Shown: positions 1-5,503, counted from the first letter of the stretch. The stretch: DNA of 6,263 bases from Peptostreptococcaceae bacterium (GCA_017425305.1 JAFOOW010000157.1:1-6263); one strand, 5' to 3'. A program made the numbers and translations. Notes: generated by a model not told the origin, from the letters alone.

Positions 1-333
1 GATGATGAAATAAAGAGAAAAGAAGCAGTAGAAGAAGAAAGAAGATTATTATATGTAGGTATAACTAGAGCTCAAGATGAACTATATATAAGTATACCTA
101 AAAATAAATATGGTAGGAAAGTTTTTGAGTCTAGATTTGTAGATGAAATAAAATCTCCTACAAGAGAAGACTTTAAAGCTATTAGAGTAGGAGATAGGGT
201 AGAACATAAAAAGTTTGGAATAGGAACTATAGTAGGAAAAGATAGTAAAATGATAGAAGTTAAATTTAATTCAGGGACAAAATCTTTAGACTATACTATA
301 TGTTTTAAGAATGGAATAATAAATAAAATATAA
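1..333 (+). CDS. pcrA: ATP-dependent DNA helicase, UvrD/PcrA family, C-terminal end (partial)
   Basis: This is the last 110 residues of a superfamily 1A helicase; the start and most of the motor lie left of the window. Residues 14-24 read EERRLLYVGIT followed by RAQDEL, which is helicase motif VI; its arginine contacts the ATP gamma-phosphate in this family. After a linker, residues 63-75 read GDRVEHKKFGIGT, the small Tudor-like C-terminal domain typical of PcrA/UvrD, which in PcrA contacts RNA polymerase. PcrA unwinds DNA 3' to 5' in repair and in resolving replication-transcription conflicts, in the cytoplasm. The frame is open from base 1 and ends at TAA 331-333, directly inside the terminator stem. 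Another UvrD/Rep-type helicase is possible because the diagnostic N-terminal half is missing, but the C-terminal domain favours PcrA. No ligA follows here; the next gene is convergent. Confidence 0.9.
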   Translation, partial: DDEIKRKEAVEEERRLLYVGITRAQDELYISIPKNKYGRKVFESRFVDEIKSPTREDFKAIRVGDRVEHKKFGIGTIVGKDSKMIEVKFNSGTKSLDYTICFKNGIINKI

Positions 334-362
334 AAAGGATGTATATTTATACATCCTTTTTT
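332..362. terminator. Bidirectional intrinsic terminator between pcrA and the asparaginase gene
   Basis: The arms 332-345 and 348-361 are perfect complements (AAAAAGGATGTATA and its complement), leaving a small AT loop around 345-348. A T6 run (357-362) lies on the plus strand and an A5 run (332-336) gives the U-tract on the minus strand. The stem starts within the pcrA stop codon and lies 36 bp beyond the asparaginase stop, so it can serve both convergent genes. Confidence 0.85.
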
Positions 363-397
363 AAAAATAAATAATTTATAATTAGATTTAATAAATT

Positions 398-1393
398 TTA
401 GTAGTATATCCCTGATTCAAATATATCTTTTATTTCATTTAAATCATTAGTTTTACCTAAAGATAACATTAATTTAATTCTAGCTTTTTGACCAGGTAGT
501 TCTCCAGCGAATATACAACCTAAGTTTCTTAAGTCTCTACCAGAACCAAGGTAACCATAACTATCAAAAACTCTACCAGAATGACATCTAGTAGTAATTA
601 CAACTGGTATATCTTTAGATCTTGCATATTCAACACCCTTTAACATTCCTGGAGGTATATTACCTCTACCCATTGCTTCTATAACTATTCCTTTAAAACC
701 TTGGTCAGCAGCAAACTTTATAAATGTTTCATCCATACCTATCCCTGATTTTATAAGAGCAACTTCAGATACAACTTCATCAGTATCTATAAACTGTTTG
801 TTAACTATGTTTCTAGTTAATATAAGATGATCACCATCAACTATACCTAAAGGTCCAAAAGTTAAAGATTTAAATGTATCTAAAGCTAATGTGTTAGTCT
901 TTGTAGCTTCTGAAGCTAATAATACATTATCATTTAATACAACTAAAACTCCCTTATCATAAGCTTCATCAGCTATAGCAGTACAAACAGCAGCTGAAAG
1001 GTTGCTAGGACCATCATATCCAAGCTCAGAACTACTTCTCATAGCACCTGTAACTATAACTGGCTTTTTAGTATTTAAAGTTAAATCTAAGAAGTAAGCT
1101 GTTTCCTCTAAACTATCTGTACCATGTGTAACAACAACACCTGTAACGGAATCGTTTTCCAAAATATTGTTGATGTAATTTCTTAATTCCAGCAATCTTT
1201 CTGGAGTCATATGAGGTCCTGGAATTTCATCGAAATTATAGATTTCTATATCAGCAACTTTATCTATATTAGTTACCATTGACATAATTTGTTCACCTGA
1301 TAAAGAAGGTATAGCAGCTCCAACTTTTTCATCAACTGTCATTGATATAGTACCACCTGTAAATACTATAGCAACTTTTTTCTTATTGTCCAT
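398..1393 (-). CDS. L-asparaginase, type I/II family, cytoplasmic
   Basis: This enzyme hydrolyses L-asparagine to aspartate and ammonia. The 331-residue length is normal for the family. Catalytic landmarks are visible: FTGGTIS near the N-terminus (T15, the nucleophile position), HGTDSLEE (T92, D93) and ATKTNT (K165). These correspond to the Thr12, Thr89-Asp90 and Lys162 set of E. coli AnsB. GAMRSSSELGYDGPSNL at 116-132 is the conserved substrate-side segment. There is no signal peptide, so the protein is expected in the cytoplasm. I chose ATG at 1391-1393 because GGGAGA (1401-1406) lies 7 nt upstream; the frame could be extended to a TTG at 1430-1432, but that start has no ribosome site and would add a hydrophobic tail inside the 5' leader. 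It has its own promoter (1437-1468) downstream of the small-RNA terminators. AnsA versus AnsB naming and side activity on glutamine cannot be settled from sequence. Confidence 0.93.
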   Translation of the reverse strand: MDNKKKVAIVFTGGTISMTVDEKVGAAIPSLSGEQIMSMVTNIDKVADIEIYNFDEIPGPHMTPERLLELRNYINNILENDSVTGVVVTHGTDSLEETAYFLDLTLNTKKPVIVTGAMRSSSELGYDGPSNLSAAVCTAIADEAYDKGVLVVLNDNVLLASEATKTNTLALDTFKSLTFGPLGIVDGDHLILTRNIVNKQFIDTDEVVSEVALIKSGIGMDETFIKFAADQGFKGIVIEAMGRGNIPPGMLKGVEYARSKDIPVVITTRCHSGRVFDSYGYLGSGRDLRNLGCIFAGELPGQKARIKLMLSLGKTNDLNEIKDIFESGIYY

Positions 1394-1436
1394 AATATCG
1401 TCTCCCTTTAAAATAAAAATAAAATATATCAATTAA

Positions 1437-1468
1437 ATTATATCAAAAAAATAAGGAAAAATATACAA
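1437..1468 (-). promoter_or_regulatory. Probable sigma-A promoter of the asparaginase gene
   Basis: On the minus strand a perfect TATAAT (1437-1442) is preceded by TGA, which makes an extended -10. A TTGTAT at 1463-1468 could act as -35, but the spacer is 20 bp, longer than the optimum, so the extended -10 probably carries most of the activity. Transcription would begin near 1430, about 37 nt before the ATG. This places initiation downstream of the small-RNA terminator at 1487-1514. Confidence 0.6.
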
Positions 1469-1484
1469 AAATGTAGAAGAAAAT

Positions 1485-1623
1485 AAAAAAAAGAGCTTGG
1501 GGAAGCTCTTTTTTAGTCAAACTAACTTCCGTTGATAGTTTGACACTGGATATAAAGTCTATCCGTTCAAAAGGGGTATTGGGAATAGAGATTTTTTATT
1601 AAGGTTATCAGGGGGATAACCAT
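1485..1623 (-). ncRNA. Small RNA, copy 1 of a tandem pair (unidentified family)
   Basis: I predict a transcript of about 139 nt from its own promoter (-10 at 1630-1635) to the U-tract at 1492-1485. In 5' to 3' order on the minus strand it has five parts. First is a hairpin GGTTATC/GATAACC (1621-1615 with 1609-1603) with loop CCCCT. Second is an unpaired linker carrying TTCCC and ACCCC. Third is a 5-bp hairpin (1564-1560 with 1552-1548). Fourth is a 9-bp hairpin (1544-1536 with 1524-1516) presenting AACGGAA in its loop. Fifth is a terminator hairpin with loop CCCC. The 5' part is nearly identical to copy 2, whereas the two middle stems have different sequence but the same position. I do not recognise an Rfam family. 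C-rich loops in Firmicute small RNAs often pair with ribosome sites, which is inference here. The alternative is a leader or attenuator for the asparaginase gene 92 bp downstream. Confidence 0.75.
1487..1514 (-). terminator. Intrinsic terminator of small RNA copy 1
   Basis: The stem GAGCTT/AAGCTC (1493-1498 with 1503-1508) is extended by A6/T6 to 12 bp, with a 4-nt loop that reads CCCC on the minus strand. On that strand it is followed by eight T (1492-1485), a strong U-tract. Because of the flanking T6 it could also stop plus-strand transcripts, but no plus-strand gene precedes it. The CCCC loop repeats the C-rich theme of the upstream RNA. Confidence 0.85.
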
Positions 1624-1648
1624 ATATTCATAATATCAAATTTCGACA
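1566..1648. repeat. 83-bp direct repeat, unit 1
   Basis: This unit matches 1788-1870 at 82 of 83 positions, offset 222 bp; the only difference is C1629 versus T1851. It spans the promoter spacer, the -10 element, the 5' hairpin and the C-rich linker of small RNA copy 1. Identity stops abruptly on both sides: the -35 hexamer and both downstream hairpins lie outside it. Confidence 0.97.
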
Positions 1649-1658
1649 CTTATGTCAA
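1630..1658 (-). promoter_or_regulatory. Sigma-A promoter of small RNA copy 1, with UP-like element upstream
   Basis: On the minus strand a consensus -35 TTGACA (1653-1658) is separated by exactly 17 bp from TATTAT (1630-1635), and TGA just upstream makes an extended -10. The AT-rich inverted repeat at 1657-1677 (AATATTTTTT, one C, AAAAAATATT on the minus strand) abuts the -35 and resembles an UP element. Predicted +1 is near A1623. Confidence 0.8.
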
Positions 1659-1677
1659 TATTTTTTGAAAAAATATT
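1657..1677. repeat. AT-only inverted repeat abutting the copy 1 -35
   Basis: Ten-base arms 1657-1666 and 1668-1677 are perfect complements around a single G. The right-hand end overlaps the first two bases of the -35 of small RNA copy 1. The A-tract/T-tract pattern suits contact with the RNA polymerase alpha C-terminal domain. The rest of the spacer, 1678-1729, is plain AT-rich sequence in which I see nothing. Confidence 0.6.
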
Positions 1678-1729
1678 CTAAAATTTTACATTTGATTATA
1701 TTAATTATATATAAAATTAAGTACATAAT

Positions 1730-1763
1730 AAAAAAACCTACTTCTTTTCCGTTAAGAAGTAGG
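1730..1763 (-). terminator. Intrinsic terminator of small RNA copy 2, with AACGGAA loop
   Basis: The stem CCTACTTCTT/AAGAAGTAGG (1737-1746 with 1754-1763) is a perfect 10 bp with a 7-nt loop reading AACGGAA on the minus strand. It is followed on that strand by T7 (1736-1730). There is no T-tract on the plus side, so it works in one direction only and supports minus-strand transcription of copy 2. Confidence 0.88.
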
Positions 1764-1845
1764 ATTCAAATGAATATTCTATATTCATTCAAAAGGGGTA
1801 TTGGGAATAGAGATTTTTTATTAAGGTTATCAGGGGGATAACCAT
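1730..1845 (-). ncRNA. Small RNA, copy 2 of a tandem pair (unidentified family)
   Basis: I predict a transcript of about 116 nt from +1 near 1845 to the U-tract 1736-1730. Its order is the same as copy 1. A 5' hairpin (1843-1837 with 1831-1825) carries loop CCCCT. A linker with TTCCC and ACCCC follows. Next is a 9-bp stem (1789-1781 with 1777-1769) with a 3-nt loop. Last is a perfect 10-bp stem (1763-1754 with 1746-1737) with loop AACGGAA, which here is itself the terminator because seven T follow it. Copy 1 keeps the loop on a stem of unrelated sequence and adds a separate terminator. The poly-T is present only on the minus strand, which fixes the direction. It lies divergent to the nifZ promoter at 1990. 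Function is unknown. Confidence 0.75.
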
Positions 1846-1870
1846 ATATTTATAATATCAAATTTCGACA
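1788..1870. repeat. 83-bp direct repeat, unit 2
   Basis: This is the partner of 1566-1648, with a single substitution (T1851). It carries the promoter spacer, -10, 5' hairpin and C-rich linker of small RNA copy 2. No target-site duplication or terminal inverted repeats flank either unit, so a local duplication under selection fits better than a transposable element. Confidence 0.97.
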
Positions 1871-1880
1871 TATAAATCAA
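1852..1880 (-). promoter_or_regulatory. Sigma-A promoter of small RNA copy 2
   Basis: On the minus strand TTGATT (1875-1880) is followed after 17 bp by TATTAT (1852-1857), again with TGA upstream as an extended -10. The -35 is two bases away from the consensus that copy 1 retains, and no clear A/T-tract UP element is seen upstream. Copy 2 is therefore predicted to be the weaker promoter. Confidence 0.72.
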
Positions 1881-1964
1881 TAATTAGCGATAAAATTACA
1901 AAAAGTATAATTAATACAAAAAATAAAGGTACATTATATAAAGTATACAATTATATAGGCTTTA

Positions 1965-1995
1965 TATACAAAAATAAGTAAAATAGTGGTATAAT
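1965..1995 (+). promoter_or_regulatory. Probable promoter of the nifZ-thiI operon
   Basis: A perfect TATAAT at 1990-1995 is preceded by TGG, giving an extended -10. The -35 is poor; TATACA at 1965-1970 with a 19-bp spacer is the best candidate. Transcription from about 2002 leaves an AT-rich leader of roughly 95 nt before the ATG. I see no strong hairpin, riboswitch or small open frame in that leader, nor any clear site in 1881-1964. Confidence 0.6.
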
Positions 1996-2096
1996 AGTAA
2001 AAGTTTCATAAAATATAATGATTTAATAAAAAATTGGAAAAAATAAAATGAATTAGAACTAATACATATCTAAATAAAAGAAAGTTGGTGTATTAT

Positions 2097-3248
2097 ATGG
2101 ATATATATTTAGATAATAGTGCTACAACTAAACCTTATGATGAGGTTGTAGAAAAAATGGTATATGCACTTACTACAGATTATGCAAATCCTTCAGCAGT
2201 ACATAAAAAAGGTGTAGAAGTAGATAAGAATATAAAAAAAATAAGACAAGATATAGCTAAGAGTATAGGATGTAAAGATAAAGAGCTAATTTTTACATCA
2301 GGAGGTACAGAAGCTAATAATACCATAATTAGAGGTATTGCAAATCTTCATAAAAAAAGAAAGAATCATATAATAACAACAAATATAGAACATCCATCTG
2401 TTTTAGCTACTATGGCAGATTTAGAAGAAGATGGTTTTGAAGTAACTTATTTAAAAGTTAATAAAAATGGAGTAATAGATATAGAAGAATTAAAAAATTC
2501 TATAAAAAGTAATACTATATTAGTAAGTATAATGCATGTTAATAATGAAATAGGAAGTATACAACCTGTAAAAGAAATAGGAAAGTATTTATCTACACTA
2601 AATGATAAAGTTTATTTACATGTTGATGCAGTACAATCATTTGCTAAGATAAACTTTAAGCCATCAAGATATAATATAGATTTTATGAGTGTTAGTGGAC
2701 ATAAACTACATGGACCTAAGGGTATAGGATTTATGTATATAAAAGATTCTAATAGAATTAAACCTATGCTTACTGGTGGAGGCCAAGAAATAGGAATTAG
2801 ATCAGGAACTGAAAATGTGGCTGGAATATACGGATTAGGAGAAGCTATAAACATAGTTACTTCTGATTTAAATAATAAAATAGAAAAGATAGATGCTTTA
2901 AAGTGTAAATTAAGAAATGGATTATTAGATAATATATCTGATATAAAAATAAATTCTCCAGAAGATGGAGTATGTCATATATTAAACGTATCATTCTTAG
3001 GAGCTAAAGGAGAGGTATTGTTACATCACTTAGCTCAACAAGGAGTTTTTGTATCGACAGGTTCAGCATGTTCATCTAAGAAGAAAGGTAGTCATGTTTT
3101 AAATGCTATAGGACTAAATCCTCAAGAAATAGACTCAGCAATAAGATTTAGTTTATCTGATATGACTACAGAAGAAGAAATTGAAAAAGCTATAGATATA
3201 GTAAAAAAATCAGTAGAAGAACTTAGAATGATAATAAATAGAAGATAA
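2097..3248 (+). CDS. nifZ: Cysteine desulfurase, NifS/IscS class, partner of ThiI
   Basis: This PLP enzyme removes sulfur from L-cysteine, forming alanine and an enzyme persulfide that is passed to an acceptor. Within 383 residues the family marks are clear: LDNSATT at 5-11, TSGGTEANN at 67-75, EHPS with H99, HVDAVQ with D177 (pyridine nitrogen), and SGHKLHGPKG with K203 as the PLP-binding lysine. RSGTEN lies at 235-240. The mobile loop STGSACSSKKKGSHVL carries C325, the persulfide cysteine. I chose ATG 2097-2099, preceded by GTTGGTG ending 6 nt upstream; an in-frame TTG at 2085 lies before that site and has none of its own. The gene is 16 bp upstream of thiI, the arrangement known for Bacillus NifZ, which is dedicated to tRNA 4-thiouridine. 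No iscU or iscR is adjacent in the window, so general Fe-S assembly is less likely but not excluded. Confidence 0.9.
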   Translation: MDIYLDNSATTKPYDEVVEKMVYALTTDYANPSAVHKKGVEVDKNIKKIRQDIAKSIGCKDKELIFTSGGTEANNTIIRGIANLHKKRKNHIITTNIEHPSVLATMADLEEDGFEVTYLKVNKNGVIDIEELKNSIKSNTILVSIMHVNNEIGSIQPVKEIGKYLSTLNDKVYLHVDAVQSFAKINFKPSRYNIDFMSVSGHKLHGPKGIGFMYIKDSNRIKPMLTGGGQEIGIRSGTENVAGIYGLGEAINIVTSDLNNKIEKIDALKCKLRNGLLDNISDIKINSPEDGVCHILNVSFLGAKGEVLLHHLAQQGVFVSTGSACSSKKKGSHVLNAIGLNPQEIDSAIRFSLSDMTTEEEIEKAIDIVKKSVEELRMIINRR

Positions 3249-3264
3249 TTAAGAGGTGATAAGA

Positions 3265-4443
3265 TTGTATAATACTATAATTGTTAAATATGGTGAAATA
3301 GGTGTTAAAGGTAAAAATAGATACTTATTTGAAAATAAATTAATAAAAAATACTAAGAATATGCTAAAACCAATAGGTGATTTTAAAGTATATAAAGAGT
3401 ATGGAAGAATATATGTAGACTTAGGTGAATTCAAAGAAGATTACGAAGAGGTACTAGAAGAGGTTAAGAAGGTATTCGGAGTAGTTGGAGTTTGTCCTGC
3501 AGTAAGAGCTGAAAAAGATTATGAAAAACTAAAAGAAATAGCATTAGAGTTATTAGAAGAAAAAATAGAAGAGGGAGCTAAATCTTTCAAGGTAGCTTCA
3601 AGAAGAGGAGATAAAAACTTTAAGTTTACTTCTCAAGAAATGAGTAGAGACATAGCTGGATATTTAGTATCTACAGTTAAAGATAAAATAGCAGTAGATG
3701 TTAGAAATCCAGAGGTTACTATAAACTGTGAATTAAGAGAAAATCACGTAATGGTTTATAGTGATACCGTACCAGGATATGGAGGATTACCAATAGGAAC
3801 TAATGGTAGAGCAATGTCATTATTATCTGGAGGTATAGATAGTCCTGTTGCTTCATGGATGGTTGCAAAAAGAGGAGTTGAGATAGAAGCTATACACTTC
3901 CATAGTTACCCATTCACAAGTGAAAAATCACAAGAGAAGGTTAGAGATTTAGCTCAAATACTAGCTAAGTACTGTGGTAAAGTAAGACTTCATAAAGTAA
4001 ACTTATTAGAAATACAAAGAGCTATAGGTGTAAGTTGCAAAGAAGAAGAGATGACTATAATATCTAGAAGATTTATGATGCAAATAGCACAAAGAGTTGG
4101 AGAGATGAGATTCTGTGATGCTTTAGTTACAGGAGAGAGTATAGGTCAAGTTGCATCTCAAACTATACAAGGTTTAACTTGTACAAATGCATCAGTAACA
4201 TTACCTGTGTTTAGACCACTTATAGCAATGGACAAATCAGAAATAATAAAGATAGCTCAAAATATAGGAACTTTTGAAACATCAGTAATACCAGAAGAAG
4301 ATTGCTGTACAGTATTCTCTCCAAAGAATCCTGTTACAAAACCAAAATTAGATAGAATAGAGAAGTCAGAATCAAAACTAGAAGTAGAAAAATTAATACA
4401 AGACGCTATAGATAATATGGAAGTAGAAGTATTTGAATTCTAA
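3265..4443 (+). CDS. thiI: tRNA 4-thiouridine synthetase ThiI, rhodanese-less form
   Basis: ThiI adenylates uridine 8 of tRNA and replaces its oxygen with sulfur from a cysteine desulfurase; in some bacteria it also serves thiazole synthesis. The 392 residues contain an N-terminal ferredoxin-like segment ([13 protein letters not shown] at 7-19), a THUMP RNA-binding domain (about 60-165) and an ATP pyrophosphatase domain with the PP-loop SGGIDS at 188-193. An EDCC motif has C347 and C348. The protein stops about 45 residues later, so the C-terminal rhodanese domain of E. coli ThiI is absent, as in Bacillus. Start choice: the ribosome site AAGAGGTG (3251-3258) itself contains an in-frame GTG at 3256, which cannot be both site and start. 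TTG at 3265-3267, 6 nt downstream, gives the usual family N-terminus [11 protein letters not shown]. It is co-transcribed with the desulfurase. Confidence 0.93.
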   Translation: MYNTIIVKYGEIGVKGKNRYLFENKLIKNTKNMLKPIGDFKVYKEYGRIYVDLGEFKEDYEEVLEEVKKVFGVVGVCPAVRAEKDYEKLKEIALELLEEKIEEGAKSFKVASRRGDKNFKFTSQEMSRDIAGYLVSTVKDKIAVDVRNPEVTINCELRENHVMVYSDTVPGYGGLPIGTNGRAMSLLSGGIDSPVASWMVAKRGVEIEAIHFHSYPFTSEKSQEKVRDLAQILAKYCGKVRLHKVNLLEIQRAIGVSCKEEEMTIISRRFMMQIAQRVGEMRFCDALVTGESIGQVASQTIQGLTCTNASVTLPVFRPLIAMDKSEIIKIAQNIGTFETSVIPEEDCCTVFSPKNPVTKPKLDRIEKSESKLEVEKLIQDAIDNMEVEVFEF

Positions 4444-4450
4444 TTTCAAT

Positions 4451-4496
4451 AAAAAAGAAGTATATCTAACATATATTTAGATATACTTCTTTTTTT
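4451..4496. terminator. Bidirectional terminator between thiI and pflA
   Basis: The arms 4451-4469 and 4477-4495 form a perfect 19-bp stem with a 7-nt loop (4470-4476). The stem ends in A6 on the left and T6 on the right, giving a U-tract in both directions. It fills almost all of the 54 bp between the thiI stop and the pflA stop (4498-4500). Confidence 0.92.
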
Positions 4497-4497
4497 A

Positions 4498-5238
4498 TTA
4501 AGATATTTTACGATTAACAGTAATGTTATATTTAGCTAATACTTTTGCAGCTTTATCTACATCTTCAGGAGTAGCATCTTCTATATGCTTTAACTCATAG
4601 TCAAATCCAAGACTTTCCCATTTATGAACTCCCATAGTATGGTAAGGTAAAATTTCAACTTTTTCAACATTATTTAATGTAGATATAAATTGACCTAATG
4701 CTTCCATATGTTCTACATCATCTGTAACTCCAGGAACAAGAACGTGTCTTATCCAAACTGGTATATTTCTATCGCTTAAATGCTTTGCAAGTTTTAATGA
4801 TTTTTCAGCTCCGACACCAACTAGGTCTTTTGATTTAGCTGAATCCATATGTTTTATATCTAATAATACTAAATCAGTATAATCTAGTACAGGATCTATA
4901 ACATCTATATCTACGAATCCAGATGTATCTAAACAAGTGTGTATATCATTTGCTTTTGCTTTTTTAAATAAATCTTTTAAGAATTCAGGCTGAAGAGTAG
5001 CTTCCCCTCCAGATACTGTTATACCTCCACCTGAAAATTTCATGTAAGAAGAATATTTACTAGCATCAGCTATTAATTCATCTGCAGTATATTCCTTACC
5101 ACCCTTAACATCCCAAGTATCTCTATTATGACAGTATTTACATCTTAAAGGACAACCTTGTGCAAATATTATATATCTTATTCCCGGACCATCTACAGTA
5201 CCAAATGTTTCTATTGAATGAACTCTACCTTTTACCAT
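4498..5238 (-). CDS. pflA: Pyruvate formate-lyase activating enzyme (radical SAM)
   Basis: PflA uses S-adenosylmethionine and a [4Fe-4S] cluster to abstract hydrogen from the active-site glycine of PflB, turning it on under anaerobiosis in the cytoplasm. With the chosen start the protein has 246 residues. The cluster motif CPLRCKYC puts cysteines at 29, 33 and 36, the same numbers as in E. coli PflA. TVDGPG (14-19) matches the conserved N-terminal segment, SGGE at 76-79 is the SAM-binding GGE motif, and D104-T105 corresponds to the monovalent-cation site. Start choice: the ribosome site AAGAGGTGG (minus strand, 5252-5244) includes an in-frame GTG at 5247, so the ATG at 5238-5236, 5 nt after the site, is the true start. 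There is no extra ferredoxin-like insert, which argues against glycerol-dehydratase or HPAD activases. It sits downstream of pflB but is separated by a terminator. Confidence 0.95.
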   Translation of the reverse strand: MVKGRVHSIETFGTVDGPGIRYIIFAQGCPLRCKYCHNRDTWDVKGGKEYTADELIADASKYSSYMKFSGGGITVSGGEATLQPEFLKDLFKKAKANDIHTCLDTSGFVDIDVIDPVLDYTDLVLLDIKHMDSAKSKDLVGVGAEKSLKLAKHLSDRNIPVWIRHVLVPGVTDDVEHMEALGQFISTLNNVEKVEILPYHTMGVHKWESLGFDYELKHIEDATPEDVDKAAKVLAKYNITVNRKIS

Positions 5239-5309
5239 TTTATCCACCTCTTGATTATATATTTATAATTTAAATAACTATTTCGTTATGTTTTATTTAT
5301 TTTGTATAC

Positions 5310-5348
5310 ATTATATTATATACCCTTAATTATATATAATTAAACCAA
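5310..5348 (-). promoter_or_regulatory. Probable pflA promoter region
   Basis: Two overlapping TATAAT hexamers (5315-5320 and 5310-5315, minus strand) give a strong -10 candidate about 70 bp upstream of the pflA ATG. The -35 is uncertain: TTGGTT at 5343-5348 would need a 22-bp spacer for the upstream hexamer, and closer options are weak. Poor -35 matches often mean an activator or other control. A separate promoter is expected because a terminator lies between pflB and pflA. Confidence 0.45.
5326..5343. repeat. Perfect 18-bp palindrome in the pflA promoter
   Basis: TTAATTATATATAATTAA is its own reverse complement. It sits just upstream of the candidate -10, centred roughly at -26, where a bound repressor would block RNA polymerase. 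It does not match the Rex consensus (TTGTTAA...TTAACAA) or the FNR/CRP consensus closely. AT-richness alone can create such palindromes, so operator function is only a suggestion. Confidence 0.35.
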
Positions 5349-5407
5349 TAATGTCCATTTTAATAATTAAAATTCAATAAATTGGAAGTTTAAAATTAAT
5401 TTTATAT

Positions 5408-5441
5408 AAAAAAGGAGTGCAAACTGATGAGGTTTGCACTC
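5408..5441 (-). terminator. Intrinsic terminator downstream of pflB
   Basis: The stem GAGTGCAAAC/GTTTGCACTC (5415-5424 with 5432-5441) is a perfect 10 bp with a 7-nt loop. On the minus strand it is followed by one C and then six T (5413-5408). It lies about 60 bp past the pflB stop and before pflA. The plus side has no real T-tract. The hairpin separates the two pfl genes transcriptionally unless read-through occurs. Confidence 0.88.
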
Positions 5442-5503
5442 TAAAAATATATATACTTTGATGATTATTAATTTATAACATGTTTATAATTTTGAGTTAT
5501 ATA

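Noticed and set aside
1394..1432. N-terminal extension of the asparaginase from TTG 1432, looking like a short signal peptide
   Set aside because: The ribosome site GGGAGA (1401-1406) lies inside this stretch and points to the ATG at 1393; the extension would start at TTG without a site.
1566..1870. CRISPR array or transposon-derived (MITE) repeat
   Set aside because: There are only two 83-bp units at a 222-bp offset, with no short repeats with unique spacers. There are no terminal inverted repeats, target duplications or transposase, and the contents are explained by promoter and RNA structure.
1485..1880. Tandem T-box or other classical riboswitch controlling the asparaginase gene
   Set aside because: The T-box sequence (AGGGUGGNACCGCG) is absent, and I find no core of the c-di-GMP, glycine, lysine, SAM or purine riboswitches. 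Each unit has its own promoter and terminator, and the asparaginase gene has a separate promoter.
1485..1880. Plus-strand (G-rich) transcript from the same repeats
   Set aside because: The promoters with 17-bp spacing and the one-sided U-tract at 1730-1736 are all on the minus strand.
2612..2854. 80-codon minus-strand reading frame
   Set aside because: It lies wholly inside the conserved desulfurase gene, has no ribosome site and has no recognisable domain; it is an antisense shadow.
3249..3434. 61-codon minus-strand reading frame with hydrophobic stretches
   Set aside because: It is antisense to the start of thiI and lacks a ribosome site; its apparent hydrophobicity comes from the complement of lysine- and glutamate-rich AT codons.
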